Source of the DNA: Pectobacterium sp. PL152
Lineage (GTDB): Bacteria > Pseudomonadota > Gammaproteobacteria > Enterobacterales > Enterobacteriaceae
Direction of reading: 5' to 3'
Assembly (NCBI GenBank): GCA_021907015.1
Contig: CP091064.1
Coordinates: 2,170,001 to 2,234,000 of the forward strand
Length of the DNA: 64,000 nt
The notes under the pieces were generated by a model that was given only the letters and a program-made list of their open reading frames with translations, was not told the DNA's origin and did not search any database. Shown one piece after another: positions 50,221-59,446 of the stretch; position 1 is the stretch's first letter; each line of letters starts with the position of its first letter. A program made the position numbers and the translations under genes.

Positions 50221-50528
50221 GCTGTCTCGTAGTCACATTGTTATGGAGACGCGGAGACAGTTTCGTGCGCGATAATGTTGCTATTTTCATGCTACCTCGT
50301 AGCACGCGACCGACACGGGGCGGCTCACGCGCCGCTCGCCCCGTGACCCCAGGCTTTCGGCGTGAATTATGCCGCTACGCGGTGCCTTCGTCGGTATCTG
50401 ACTTAACGGACCGCTTGCGACACGTTCCCGACGTGGCGCAAGCTCGCCGCGTCCTGCGGCTCATCCTAAGCCAGCTATCTCCTCAGCATAATTTTTACGC
50501 CGGATAACAGCAAAACCCACAGAGCTCT
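50221..50528 (+). repeat. ~300-bp inverted-repeat element, copy A
   Basis: It aligns over its length with the reverse complement of 56672-56983. Identical landmarks are TTTCGTGCGC, TTTTCATGCTACCTCGTAGC, CGACACGGGGCGGCTCACGC, GCCGCTCGCCCCGTGACCCC, TTAACGGACCGCTTGCGACA, CGTGGCGCAAGCT, TGCGGCTCATCCTAAGCC and CAGCATAATTTTTACGCCGG. It contains several strong hairpins. No intact protein is encoded. It lies between the metF operator and the phosphodiesterase gene, ending about 18 bp from that gene's stop. Confidence 0.85.
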
Positions 50529-50545
50529 GTATTATTTGCGTGCAA

Positions 50546-51330
50546 TCACGATAACCTGGTAAATACGCCGTCAGCCACAGGGAAATCGTGAAAATGTACG
50601 GTGTGCCCTTCTTCCGTCGTCAGAAAAATGGCGTACTGCGGGGCTTCCAGACTGATCTCAAATCCGGGTGCGAAACGCAAGGCGGACTGATGATTGGTGC
50701 CGCGTATCGTGCTAAACGATATTCCTCGCCAGCCGCCGCTGGCAGGCCGATGGACGTGCCCTGCGGAAATATGCCGCACATTGCCGAAACGGTGACACAC
50801 CTGATACAACGCCTCTGCCGCTTCGGGAGCCAATCGCACGCTATCCAGCGCCGGAAGCCCGATCGACATCGGAGGATGGTGCAGGAACAGGAACACATTC
50901 TTGCCTTCCGCTGCCTGAAGCTGTCGCTCAAGCCATGCCAGCCGCGCGGAACACAGCGTTCCGGCCACCTCGCCGGCCTGCAACGAGTCCAGCAGAATGA
51001 CGCAATCATCCCCACGGACGTCACGTTCTGCACAAACCCGTTTTCATCCGCCAGCGTCGGGAACTGGGCCAAAAACGCCTCCCGGTCGTCGTGATTCCCC
51101 ATCGTCACACGCCAGGGAACCTGCAATTCAGCCAACGCCGTAGCCAGAAACGTATAAGATGCCGCACTGCCGTCATCGGACAGATCGCCGGAGATGACCA
51201 CCAGATCGGCATCGCGGTGGTGCGCGTTGATGTCGGCAATCGCTGCTTTCAGTTGCTGTTCTGGGTCGCGCCCATGCAAATTGCCACCTTGTGCGGTCAG
51301 ATGGAGGTCAGAAAGTTGAATCAGTTTCAT
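50546..51330 (-). CDS. calcineurin-like (CpdA/GpdQ-type) phosphodiesterase (frame broken once)
   Basis: About 261 residues when joined. Class III nucleotidyl cyclase-associated / CpdA-like metallophosphoesterase motifs in order: QLSDLHL, VVISGDLSDDG, VTMGNHDDR, LFLHHPP, SAGHVHRP. The two-metal site is complete. Candidates are cAMP phosphodiesterase or glycerophosphodiesterase (GpdQ-like); no signal peptide, so cytoplasmic. One G is missing at 51010-51013 (repaired GDDCVILLDSLQAGE). The start has GAGG upstream. Last gene of the transporter operon, suggesting it acts on the imported compound. Confidence 0.82.
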
Positions 51331-51377
51331 ATTATCCTCGATTTTCACTATCCACGTGCTATCGCCCACCCATACCG

Positions 51378-52382
51378 TTACGCCGACTGACGGCGGATTA
51401 GCGGAGCAGCCACTTTCGCTCGACACGCGGGTTCTTGTACCTGAGACTGGCGTCGATCGAGCAGCGCCAACGCCTGTGCCGCCATCGTTGCAGGATCCTG
51501 ACGAAACGTCGTCAACGCATACGCATCCCACCCTGCGGCCGGAATATCATCAAACCCGATAACCATGAGATCCTGCGGAACAGCCAGCCCAAACTGCTTT
51601 GCACGATCGATCACGCCGAACGCGACTAAATCGTTAACGCAGAACACCGCATCCGGCCTGACGGCTTCAGGAAGCGAAAACAGCGTCTGCCCTACCGTCA
51701 ACCCGTCGCCATAATCCGTATCGCCGCCGCGCACCACGGCCACGGGCAGCCCTAACGCCCGCGCCTCATCACAAAACGCCTGTTCACGTTCAATGATATT
51801 GGGCGTTGCCGAGGCCGCTCCGGCCAGCGCCAGACGCGTTCTGCCCGATGAGGCAAACAGCCGCGCTGCCATACGTGCTGCGCTGTCATTATCAATGTGT
51901 ACGCTGTCACACGCCGGTTCGTGCCGCCCGATGACAATCAGCGGCTGACCGTTTAGCTGCGCCAGTTCAACGAACTCTTTCGGTGGCGAGCCGGAAAGCA
52001 CAATCGTCGCTTCCGCCCGGTGGCCAAACAGAATGGAACGCGCGGCCGCCATCGCCTCCCGCACATGGCCGGTATTGATGAGAACAGGAATCGAACCGCG
52101 TTGAATTAACGCCTGCGACAGTTCCGCCACCAGATTGGCACGAAACCCGACTTCAGGGTGCGTCACCACCAGTCCCACCAGACGGCTGCTGTTCGCCAGC
52201 AGGCCACGCGCTAAATCGTTAACCTGATAGCCCAGCTCCTGGGCCGCCGTCATTACCTTGGCATAGGTGGCAGCCGACACGCTTGCGCCGGGGGTAAAAC
52301 TGCGGGATACCGCCGAGCGCGATACACCAGCCCGGCGCGCGACATCCTGTGCGCTGACGTAGCCCTGTTTACCCACCGTCAT
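51378..52382 (-). CDS. LacI family transcriptional regulator
   Basis: 334 residues. HTH at the N terminus (SAQDVARRAGVSRSAVSRSF), hinge (NDLARGLLANSSRLVGLVV), then a periplasmic-binding-like sensor domain (DAVFCVNDLVAFG, VIGFDDIPAAGWDAY). Its ATG overlaps the upstream permease stop (ATGA), so it is part of the transporter operon and is likely its own ligand-responsive repressor. Effector unknown. Intact. Confidence 0.9.
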   Translation of the reverse strand: MTVGKQGYVSAQDVARRAGVSRSAVSRSFTPGASVSAATYAKVMTAAQELGYQVNDLARGLLANSSRLVGLVVTHPEVGFRANLVAELSQALIQRGSIPVLINTGHVREAMAAARSILFGHRAEATIVLSGSPPKEFVELAQLNGQPLIVIGRHEPACDSVHIDNDSAARMAARLFASSGRTRLALAGAASATPNIIEREQAFCDEARALGLPVAVVRGGDTDYGDGLTVGQTLFSLPEAVRPDAVFCVNDLVAFGVIDRAKQFGLAVPQDLMVIGFDDIPAAGWDAYALTTFRQDPATMAAQALALLDRRQSQVQEPACRAKVAAPLIRRQSA

Positions 52383-53185
52383 TTCCCTATCCTTGCCATG
52401 ACATCGGCCTTCAAAAAACGCTCCACTACCAGCATGAACAGCACGGAAGGGATCAGCAGCACCAGCGCGGTAATAGAAGCGATCTGGTAGTTGCCGCCCG
52501 CTCCAGCGGTATAGAGCAGCAGCGGCATCATCTGCACATCTGGTGCTCCCACGAAATAGCTGCCGGTAAATTCATCCAGCGATTCGAGGAAAACAAAGAT
52601 GGCGGACGCCATCAGCCCCGGCATAGCCAGCGGCAGGGTGATATCGACAAAGGCACGCCACGGTCCGGCACCAATCGATCGTGCCGCCTGCTCCATTTCA
52701 CGCCCCACCGCCGAGAACGCCGCCGAGGCAATCCAGACGGCAAACACCAGTCCGTGAACCGTGTGAACCAGCACCACGCCCAGCAGCGTGCCGTTTAGCC
52801 CCCACTGATAGAACAGGCGAGCGATATTGACGTACACCGTCAGATTCGGAAACGCCTGCGGGATCAGGAAGACCAGCAGTATCAATCCACGAGCAGGCAG
52901 CGGCAGGCGCGCCAGCGCATATCCCGCCGGAATCGCCAGCGACAGCGAGGCCAGCACGGTGAACACCGCCACCAGCACGCTATTCCCCAACGCTTCCCAA
53001 GCCACCCCGCGCGGTGAAAATACCCGCTTCCAGAAGGCGAAGCCCCAGTCATTGGGCAACAGATGAGGATAGAACCATTTTTCCGCCACCGACCACAGCA
53101 GGAGGTTAGCCAATGGCCCAAAGATCAAGAAAATCAGCGTCCCCAGAATCAGCATTCTCGGGATCCACCACAGTACGTTCTTCAT
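52379..53185 (-). CDS. ABC transporter permease (second permease of the module)
   Basis: 268 residues, six predicted helices. EAA loop EQAARSIGAGPWRAFVDITL followed by PLAMPGLMAS marks a BPD_transp_1 permease of the polyamine/iron/phosphonate type. It overlaps the other permease (53182) and LacI by 4 bp each. Intact. Confidence 0.9.
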   Translation of the reverse strand: MKNVLWWIPRMLILGTLIFLIFGPLANLLLWSVAEKWFYPHLLPNDWGFAFWKRVFSPRGVAWEALGNSVLVAVFTVLASLSLAIPAGYALARLPLPARGLILLVFLIPQAFPNLTVYVNIARLFYQWGLNGTLLGVVLVHTVHGLVFAVWIASAAFSAVGREMEQAARSIGAGPWRAFVDITLPLAMPGLMASAIFVFLESLDEFTGSYFVGAPDVQMMPLLLYTAGAGGNYQIASITALVLLIPSVLFMLVVERFLKADVMARIGK

Positions 53186-54019
53186 GCTTTATCCCTCATG
53201 TTCAGGCGGAGATAAATCACAGCAAACAGGCCAGTCATCAGCAGGGAAATTACCCCCAACGCATTCGCCACGCCATAATCGCCGTAGGCGTTAATGCGAA
53301 AGGCAATATTGGCGGTTAACATCGTCGGCGACTGGGCATTGATCATCATCGGTACGGACAGCACCGACATCATGGTGACGAAAGAGAGAATGAGCCCGGT
53401 GAGCAGCGTTTGCCCGATCTGAGGCACCACAATTTCACACAGAATACGCAAGCGCGACGCGCCTAAGTTACGGGCAGACTCAATCATCGTGCGATCCAGT
53501 GACGCCATCGCACCCGCGACCAGCAGCGCCACAAACGGCGTCTGTTTCCAGACAAAGGCGAACACGATGCCGCGCCAGTCCAGCCAGTTGCTGGCGCTGG
53601 CCATATCGACAATGCCGAGCGTATCCAGTGCGCCATTCAGCCAGCCGTTCTTAGCCAAAAACGTGCGTAAAATTTGCCCGGTCACGATAAACGGAATAAA
53701 CAGCGGCCAGCGATAGACCCAGCGCAGCAGCGCCACCATGCGCGGGCTTTCCCTAACGTCAGGTAACCGCCGATCGTGACAGACAGCAGGCCAATCAGCA
53801 GCGTTGAGAGGCTCACTATCAATAAAGTAAACAGGATATCGGGCAGATACAGCGTTAATGCGGTGACAAAATTATCAACGCCCACGCCATTTTGACTAAC
53901 AAAAGCGCCCCCAACCGACAGCCCCAGCGGCGTGATAAAACAGACCGCCACCACCGCCAGCGCGGGAGCACAAGTGCGATACCCGCCAGTCGGGAAGAAA
54001 ATTGGGATACTTGCAACAT
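53182..54019 (-). CDS. ABC transporter permease (first permease of the module; frame broken twice)
   Basis: About 279 residues when joined. Starts MLQVSQFSSRLAGIALVLP, six helices, EAA loop SARNLGASRLRILCEIVVPQ. One G is missing near 53960-53963 (repaired LVLPALAVVAV) and one base at 53748-53753 (repaired GYLTLG, then SPRMVALLRWVYRW). The 183-bp gap from the binding-protein gene holds a palindromic repeat. Pairs with the downstream permease. Confidence 0.85.
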
Positions 54020-54074
54020 GAATATCTCCGCGCTCTGGCTTCATCCCGCCAGAGCGCATGTGGTACTAAGTGTA

Positions 54075-54201
54075 TATACCCTAAATAATTCGAGTTGCAT
54101 TAAGGCGGCAACCGCACGAGTCCCCAGGAGCTTACTCAGGTAAGTGACTGGGGTGAGTAAGGGCGGCCAACGCACAAGCAGCTTGAAGTATGACGGGTAT
54201 A
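54075..54201 (+). repeat. short palindromic intergenic repeat (MITE-like)
   Basis: 127 bp with imperfect terminal inverted repeats (TATACCCTAAATAATTCGAG at the left, ending CTTGAAGTATGACGGGTATA at the right). The inner hairpin is CCCCAG-GAG-CTTAC-TCAG-GTAAG-TGA-CTGGGG. From memory it resembles abundant repeats of Yersinia/Pectobacterium-group genomes. It ends one base before the binding-protein stop codon at 54203. Confidence 0.8.
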
Positions 54202-54202
54202 A

Positions 54203-55335
54203 TTACTTCGCCATCGCCTGCTCATAGGCATTCAAAATCGCGGTGTGGTAAGGCGCGATAGGGAACGTCTTTCCTTTGCTCGCCAGCTCATCAGGCGTCA
54301 CGTCCGTGAACAGACGTTGCCAGACTGCGGGTTTCAGCTCGGCCTGAACGTACTTGGCATCGATCCCCGGATACCAGTTAAAGCGTTCCACAATCCCTTC
54401 AGCCTGTACTTTGGCGCTGGTTGCCAGTTCGACAAACTGCTTAGCCAGTTCGCGGTTTGGTGCCTGAGCGGGGATGACATAGTGCATCGGCTGCCCCGGC
54501 ATACCGGGCGCAGGCAGCAGCAATTTGAAATTGTCCGGCAGCTGTCCGCTCGCTTTCCAGGAATAGAACATGTCGACCCACACCGGTCCCATGGCAATTT
54601 CACCACGACTCAACATATCGAGCGTGCCAGCGTTACCCGGCGTTAACGTCACGTTCTTGTTAAAGGCTTTCAGCCGTTCAAACGCTGGCTGCCATTTCTG
54701 CGCTTCCGCTTCGTCAAACGGCCCGTTCATCAGCTTCTGGGCATCGCCGCCGTAAGCGTAAATCCAGCCCATCACGAAGCTCACGCCCGACGCGCCGCCT
54801 TTAATCCCGTTGTAGCCGAACATTTTCGGATTCGCGGCGGCCCACTGTTGGATTTCGTCATAGCTTTTAGGTGGGTTCGCTACCATGCTGGGGTTATAGG
54901 CCAGCGCTGTCTGGCTGCTGAACATCGGCATGACATAGCCTTTTACGTCCGTTCCCATGGCTTTATCCGCCGCAGCCATGCTAACCAGCTTACCGCTGGC
55001 AATATCATCGCGATATTTCAGCAGGTCGCCTTTTGCACCATCGGACCGACAAATTTCTCATGCACGACCGCCACATCGGTGTCCCAGACTTTGGCACCCG
55101 CAGCCTGCTGTGCATTGAAACGCTCAAGAATCTTCTGCGACCCCGCATCACCCGGTCCGGTGCCGACTGCGCGTACTTTTACGCCGGGATGCTGTTTCTC
55201 AAACAGCGGCCCCAGATATTCATTGACATAGTCGACCATGTTCTGGTCACCCGCCGTCAACACCGTTAATTCCTGAGCCTGTACAGCAGCCAGTGGTGTA
55301 CTCATCATCAGCGTTGCAGCAAAAATGCGTTTCAT
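54203..55335 (-). CDS. extracellular solute-binding protein of the module (frame broken once)
   Basis: About 378 residues when joined. Signal peptide RIFAATLMMSTPLAAVQA before QELTVLTAGDQNMVDYVNEY, then a family 1 binding-protein fold (LERFNAQQAAGAKVWDTDVA, MPMFSSQTALAYNPSMV, LSRGEIAMGPVWVDMFYSW). It is closest in feel to the YnjB/polyamine/phosphonate group; ligand unknown. One A is missing at 55031-55034 (repaired MVQKGDLLKYRDDI). Start ATG 55335; the frame is also open from a TTG five codons upstream. Confidence 0.88.
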
Positions 55336-55357
55336 CTCATTTGTCTCCAATTCAGGA

Positions 55358-56548
55358 TCAGGCCGTCAGGCCGGGAAGCGGGGAATAACGTGAAGTGGTA
55401 TCGGGTACCGCCGACGAAGACGTAGCCTCTTCTGCCAGTGGGAAAAGAAACAGCGCCTCGGCAGGGATCTGCACTGCAACCCGCTGCCCGATGGCATAGG
55501 GATGCGTCGCATGAACCTGTATCCGCCAGGTGCCGCTGGAAATCGTATGCAGCCAGTATCCGCCAGGGTAACTTTGTGCCTGTACCGTGCCGTAACGCAT
55601 CAACATGCCAGGCTGGATGAGCGGAACATCTGCCGCATCGTAAAGACAAGCCGCTTCCGCACGAAAGCGCGCTTCTATCGGGCCGGGCTGTAGCGACGTA
55701 TGCGCTGGCACCAACGAGTGACTTTCAGCATCCCCGGGAATCATCAGCGTATCGCCGTCATAGCGCGCGTCCAGCACCAGCCGATTCTCTGCGCCCATAA
55801 ACGCCGCGACAAACGAACTGGCCGGATGGTGGTACACCTCTTGCGGGCTACCCGCCTGCATGATGCGGCCCTGATTCAAAATCACGATGCGATCTGCCAT
55901 CACCATCGCTTCTTCACGATCGTGCGTCACGTGGATGGCGGTCAATCCCAGCCGCTGTTGCAGCGCACGGATCTCATCACGCAGCTGTAGGCGAATGCGG
56001 GCATCCAGATTTGAGAGCGGTTCGTCCAGCAGTAAAATATCGGGCCTCACCGCCAGTGCGCGACCTAAGGCGACACGCTGACGCTGCCCACCGGACAGCT
56101 CCGCAGGCTTACGGGCGCTCAGCCCCGTCAACCCAAGCATGGTTTCCAGTTCCGCCACACGGCTGGCAATCTCCGCACGCGGTACGCGGCGTAAACGCAG
56201 CCCGTAAGCAATATGCTGTGCCACCGTCATATGCGGCCACAGCGCGTAACTCTGAAACACCAGCGCCATTCCGCGTTTCTCCGGCGGCGCTTGCGTCATA
56301 TCCTGCCCGTTAACGCGAATCGCTCCCGCTCTCGGTGACGAGAACCCAGCGACCGTACGCAGTAACGTCGTCTTGCCGCATCCTGACGAACCGAGCAATG
56401 CCACGAATTCGCCCTGTGCAATCTCCAGATGGATATCGTTCAATACAGCGGTCGTGCCGTATCCAACGTGTAGGTGGTCGATGACAATGTGCGGTGATGC
56501 CGCAGAGGAAGTTGTTTTTTGCACAGCTGTGCATTCCACGATAATCAA
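55358..56548 (-). CDS. ABC transporter ATP-binding protein of the module (PotA/FbpC type)
   Basis: Up to 396 residues. Walker A GSSGCGKTTL, Q-loop LVFQSYALWPHMTV, signature LSGGQRQRVALGRAL, Walker B ILLLDEPLSNLD, H-loop HVTHDREEA, then a C-terminal TOBE-like domain from about residue 245. It energises the two-permease importer. The start is uncertain: the first possible codon is a TTG at 56548, with a GTG three codons in. First gene of the operon, 22 bp before the binding-protein start. Intact. Confidence 0.88.
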   Translation of the reverse strand: MIIVECTAVQKTTSSAASPHIVIDHLHVGYGTTAVLNDIHLEIAQGEFVALLGSSGCGKTTLLRTVAGFSSPRAGAIRVNGQDMTQAPPEKRGMALVFQSYALWPHMTVAQHIAYGLRLRRVPRAEIASRVAELETMLGLTGLSARKPAELSGGQRQRVALGRALAVRPDILLLDEPLSNLDARIRLQLRDEIRALQQRLGLTAIHVTHDREEAMVMADRIVILNQGRIMQAGSPQEVYHHPASSFVAAFMGAENRLVLDARYDGDTLMIPGDAESHSLVPAHTSLQPGPIEARFRAEAACLYDAADVPLIQPGMLMRYGTVQAQSYPGGYWLHTISSGTWRIQVHATHPYAIGQRVAVQIPAEALFLFPLAEEATSSSAVPDTTSRYSPLPGLTA

Positions 56549-56568
56549 ACAATGCGCTGATTGTGCGG

Positions 56569-56603
56569 TGACATCGTGTCAGTGGCGTGTTGTCACCATG
56601 ACA
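56569..56603. promoter_or_regulatory. twin 13-bp palindromes, candidate LacI-family operators
   Basis: TGACATCGTGTCA (56569-56581) and TGTCACCATGACA (56591-56603) are both inverted repeats with 5-bp arms, 22 bp apart centre to centre, just upstream of the first gene of the transporter operon. A further TGACA-type half site follows. The likely binder is the LacI-family protein encoded at 51378-52382. Confidence 0.5.
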
Positions 56604-56671
56604 TTTCAATGACACGACTGGTGGGGAATATGGGGAAATACTCTAAACGCTCGCCTTATATAAGTGCGCGA

Positions 56672-56983
56672 AAGCTCTGCGGAGTTTGCCATTATCCGGC
56701 GTAAAAATTATGCTGAAGAGATAGCAGGCTTAGGATGAGCCGCAGGGAAGCGGCTCAAGCTTGCGCCACGTAGGGAACGTGTCGCAAGCGGTCCGTTAAG
56801 CCGGATATCGAAGAAGGCACCGCGTCAGCGGCATAATTTTCGCCGGAAAGCCAGGGGTCACGGGGCGAGCGGCGCGTGAGCCGCCCCGTGTCGGGCGTTT
56901 GCTACGAGGTAGCATGAAAATGGCGGGGTTGTGGCGCACGAAACCGTCTCTTGGTCTGCATAAAAATATGACTAAGAGACGGC
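56672..56983 (-). repeat. ~300-bp inverted-repeat element, copy B
   Basis: Reverse-complement partner of 50221-50528. Its metL-side end is a 13-bp hairpin (CCGTCTCTTGGTC with GACTAAGAGACGG, one G-T mismatch), 29 bp after the metL stop. A second hairpin pairs CACGGGGCG with CGCCCCGTG. The same end of the element faces inward in both copies. Confidence 0.85.
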
Positions 56984-57011
56984 CAACGGTATGTCGCGCT
57001 TACAACAGGTT

Positions 57012-59444
57012 CTACAACAACTGCGCCAAGCGGTTCAGGTCAGACTGAAGCGCACCTGCTGTCACATCGCGCCCCGCGCCCGGCCCACGGATAACCAGCG
57101 GGTTATCCCGATACCAGCGGCTTTCAATCGCAAACACGTTATCACCCGGCAACAGCGACGCCAGAGGATGATCGGGGCGAACGGCTTCAACGCCCACGCG
57201 CGCTTTCCCGTTGCTGTCAAAGCGTGCGACGTGACGCAGAACCAGCCCCATCTCCTGTGCCGCTTCCAGACGGCGCAGCATCTGATCGTTAAGCGAATCG
57301 CCGTTCTCGAAGAAGTAATCGACGGAACCCTGTTCACAACCCGACGGCACCAGCGACTCAACCCGAACCTGGCTGGGTTCGATGTCATAGCCCGCTTCGC
57401 GCGCCAGAATCACCAGCTTACGCATGACGTCCTGACCGGAGAGGTCAACGCGTGGATCCGGCTCGGTCAACCCCTGCTGGCAAGCCTGATCGACCAGTTC
57501 GGTGAACGGCACGGTGCCGTCGAACTGCAAGAACAGCCAGGAGAGCGTGCCGGAGAAAATCCCACTAATCGCCAGAATACTGTCGCCGCTTTCCCGCAGA
57601 TCGCGTACCGCAAAATTGACCGGCAACCCCGCGCCCACGGTCGCGTTATACAACCAGTGGCGATCCGTTTTCGCAAACGCATCGCGGATCTGGCGATAGT
57701 TATTGCCACCAGATGCGCCTGCCAGTTTGTTGGCACTGATGACGTGGAAACCATAGCTGGCGAAATCCAGATACAGATCGGCGACCGACTCACTGGCGGT
57801 GACGTCCAACACCACCAAATCATCAAAGGGGTGCGCCCGCATCCACAGGAACAGATCTTCCCCATCCCTTTCCTGCGCTTCACTTTCGAAGAAAGCCAAC
57901 GCACGGCTGGCATTCAATCCATTATAGTTCAGCAGGCTGCGCGTACTGTCCACCACGCCAGCCAGGACAAATTCAAAGCCAGTACGTGCAGACAGATTGC
58001 TCTGCTCACGCGCAAACAGCTCCAGCCAGCGTGAACCAATATTGCCTTTGCCGAACAGCACCAGACCGATGCGCTTCTCTGCCCGGAACAGCGAATGGTG
58101 CAGCCCGCGAATCAGATGCTCTGTCGGGCCGACGCAGCACCGCCACCAGACTGATGCCATCATCGGCCTGGCGGACAAATTCAATCGGCTGATCTTTCAA
58201 CTGCTGATAGAAACGGTGGCTGTGCAGCGGGTTTTACCCACGCCCGCACCAACCATCGCAACCATCGCCAGTCCGTCACGCTGGTTGAGTTCAACCGGCA
58301 GCGCGGCCTGTACCAGCAGCTGCAGCGCGCTATCCACCACTTCGGAGGTGTAGCACAGTTGCAGCAGGTTACGATCCTGATGAGCACCGATTGCCAGCGG
58401 TTTCAGCTGCGCACGGTTCAGAAGCTGTTCGACTTCTTTTTGTAGCAGCGCGAAATCGTGTTCTGAAGGAACCTGAACTTCAATCAGGCACACGTCATCG
58501 TGGCTGGTGACAATTTTGGCACCCGAGCCCGAGGCCAGCACGCGTTCGATACGCGTCGACCCCTGTTCAGGCTGATAACTGCAACGCAGTTGTAGGTCGA
58601 TATCGCTGCCGGAAACAGGCTGCAACGTACGCGTATGCAGTACCGGCGCAGCCAGACGCGCCAGCTCACTGGCTTCATCCAACCGCAGCAGCGGCAGCAG
58701 ACAGGCGTCTTTCACTTTGCGTGGATCGGCGCTATAAACCCCAGCGACGTCGCTCCAGATAGTCACACGTTCAACCCCCGCCAGCGCACCAATTTGCGTG
58801 GCGGAGTAGTCACTTCCGTTGCGCCCCAGCAGCACCGTTTCACCCGCGTTATTACGACAGATAAAACCCGTTACCACTAAACGCTGCCCTGCGTGTTGCG
58901 TCAGATATTGCTGCAACAGCGGCCAGGAACGACCTTCATCAACCTGCGGCTGCGCGGCACGTTCTGCACAGAGAAAGTCACGCGCATCCAGCCAGGCCGC
59001 ATTCATATCCAACTGATTCAATACGGCGGACATCAGACGAGCCGACCAGATTTCACCGTGTCCGACAACTTCGGCGTAAACGGCATCGGTAATCTTGCCA
59101 TCCAGCAGCGTAGCCAACCGCTCCAGATCGCGAATAAACTGAGCGGTCAGCGTCTCTGCCGTTTGCGCAGGCAGGAGGCCGGCAATCAGTTCGCTGTGAT
59201 AGCGGCGTAACGCCTGCTGCACCTGATGCGCCGACAGACGATCGCTCTGACTGAGTTTCAACCAGCTAATCAGTTGGTTTGTGGTACTGCCCGCGGCAGA
59301 CACCACCATCAAATCACCGGGGTGGCTATACTCCGCCATAATACCGGCTACGCGCAGGTAACACTTCACATCGGCCAGACTGCTACCGCCAAACTTATGC
59401 AGTTGTCGGCCCGTTACCGATGGCGCTACTCCTAATGCACTCAT
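57012..59444 (-). CDS. metL: bifunctional aspartate kinase II / homoserine dehydrogenase II (frame broken twice)
   Basis: About 811 residues when joined (E. coli 810). N-terminal aspartokinase (HKFGGSSLADVKCYLRVA, LLGRNGSDYSATQIGALAG), a linker without strong feedback sites, then homoserine dehydrogenase (VLFGKGNIGSRWLELF, ISANKLAGA, GIFSGTLSWLF, EPDPRVDLSG). One A is missing at 58232-58235 and two bases near 58131-58134 (a GT of a short repeat). Repair gives GAGVGKNPLHSHRFYQQL and LRVGPTEHLIRGL. It starts 2 bp after metB. Confidence 0.94.
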
Positions 59445-59446
59445 TC

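Noticed and set aside
50199-50507. 102-codon frame overlapping repeat copy A
   Set aside because: The corresponding frame is not kept in copy B; the conserved feature is the DNA repeat, not a protein.
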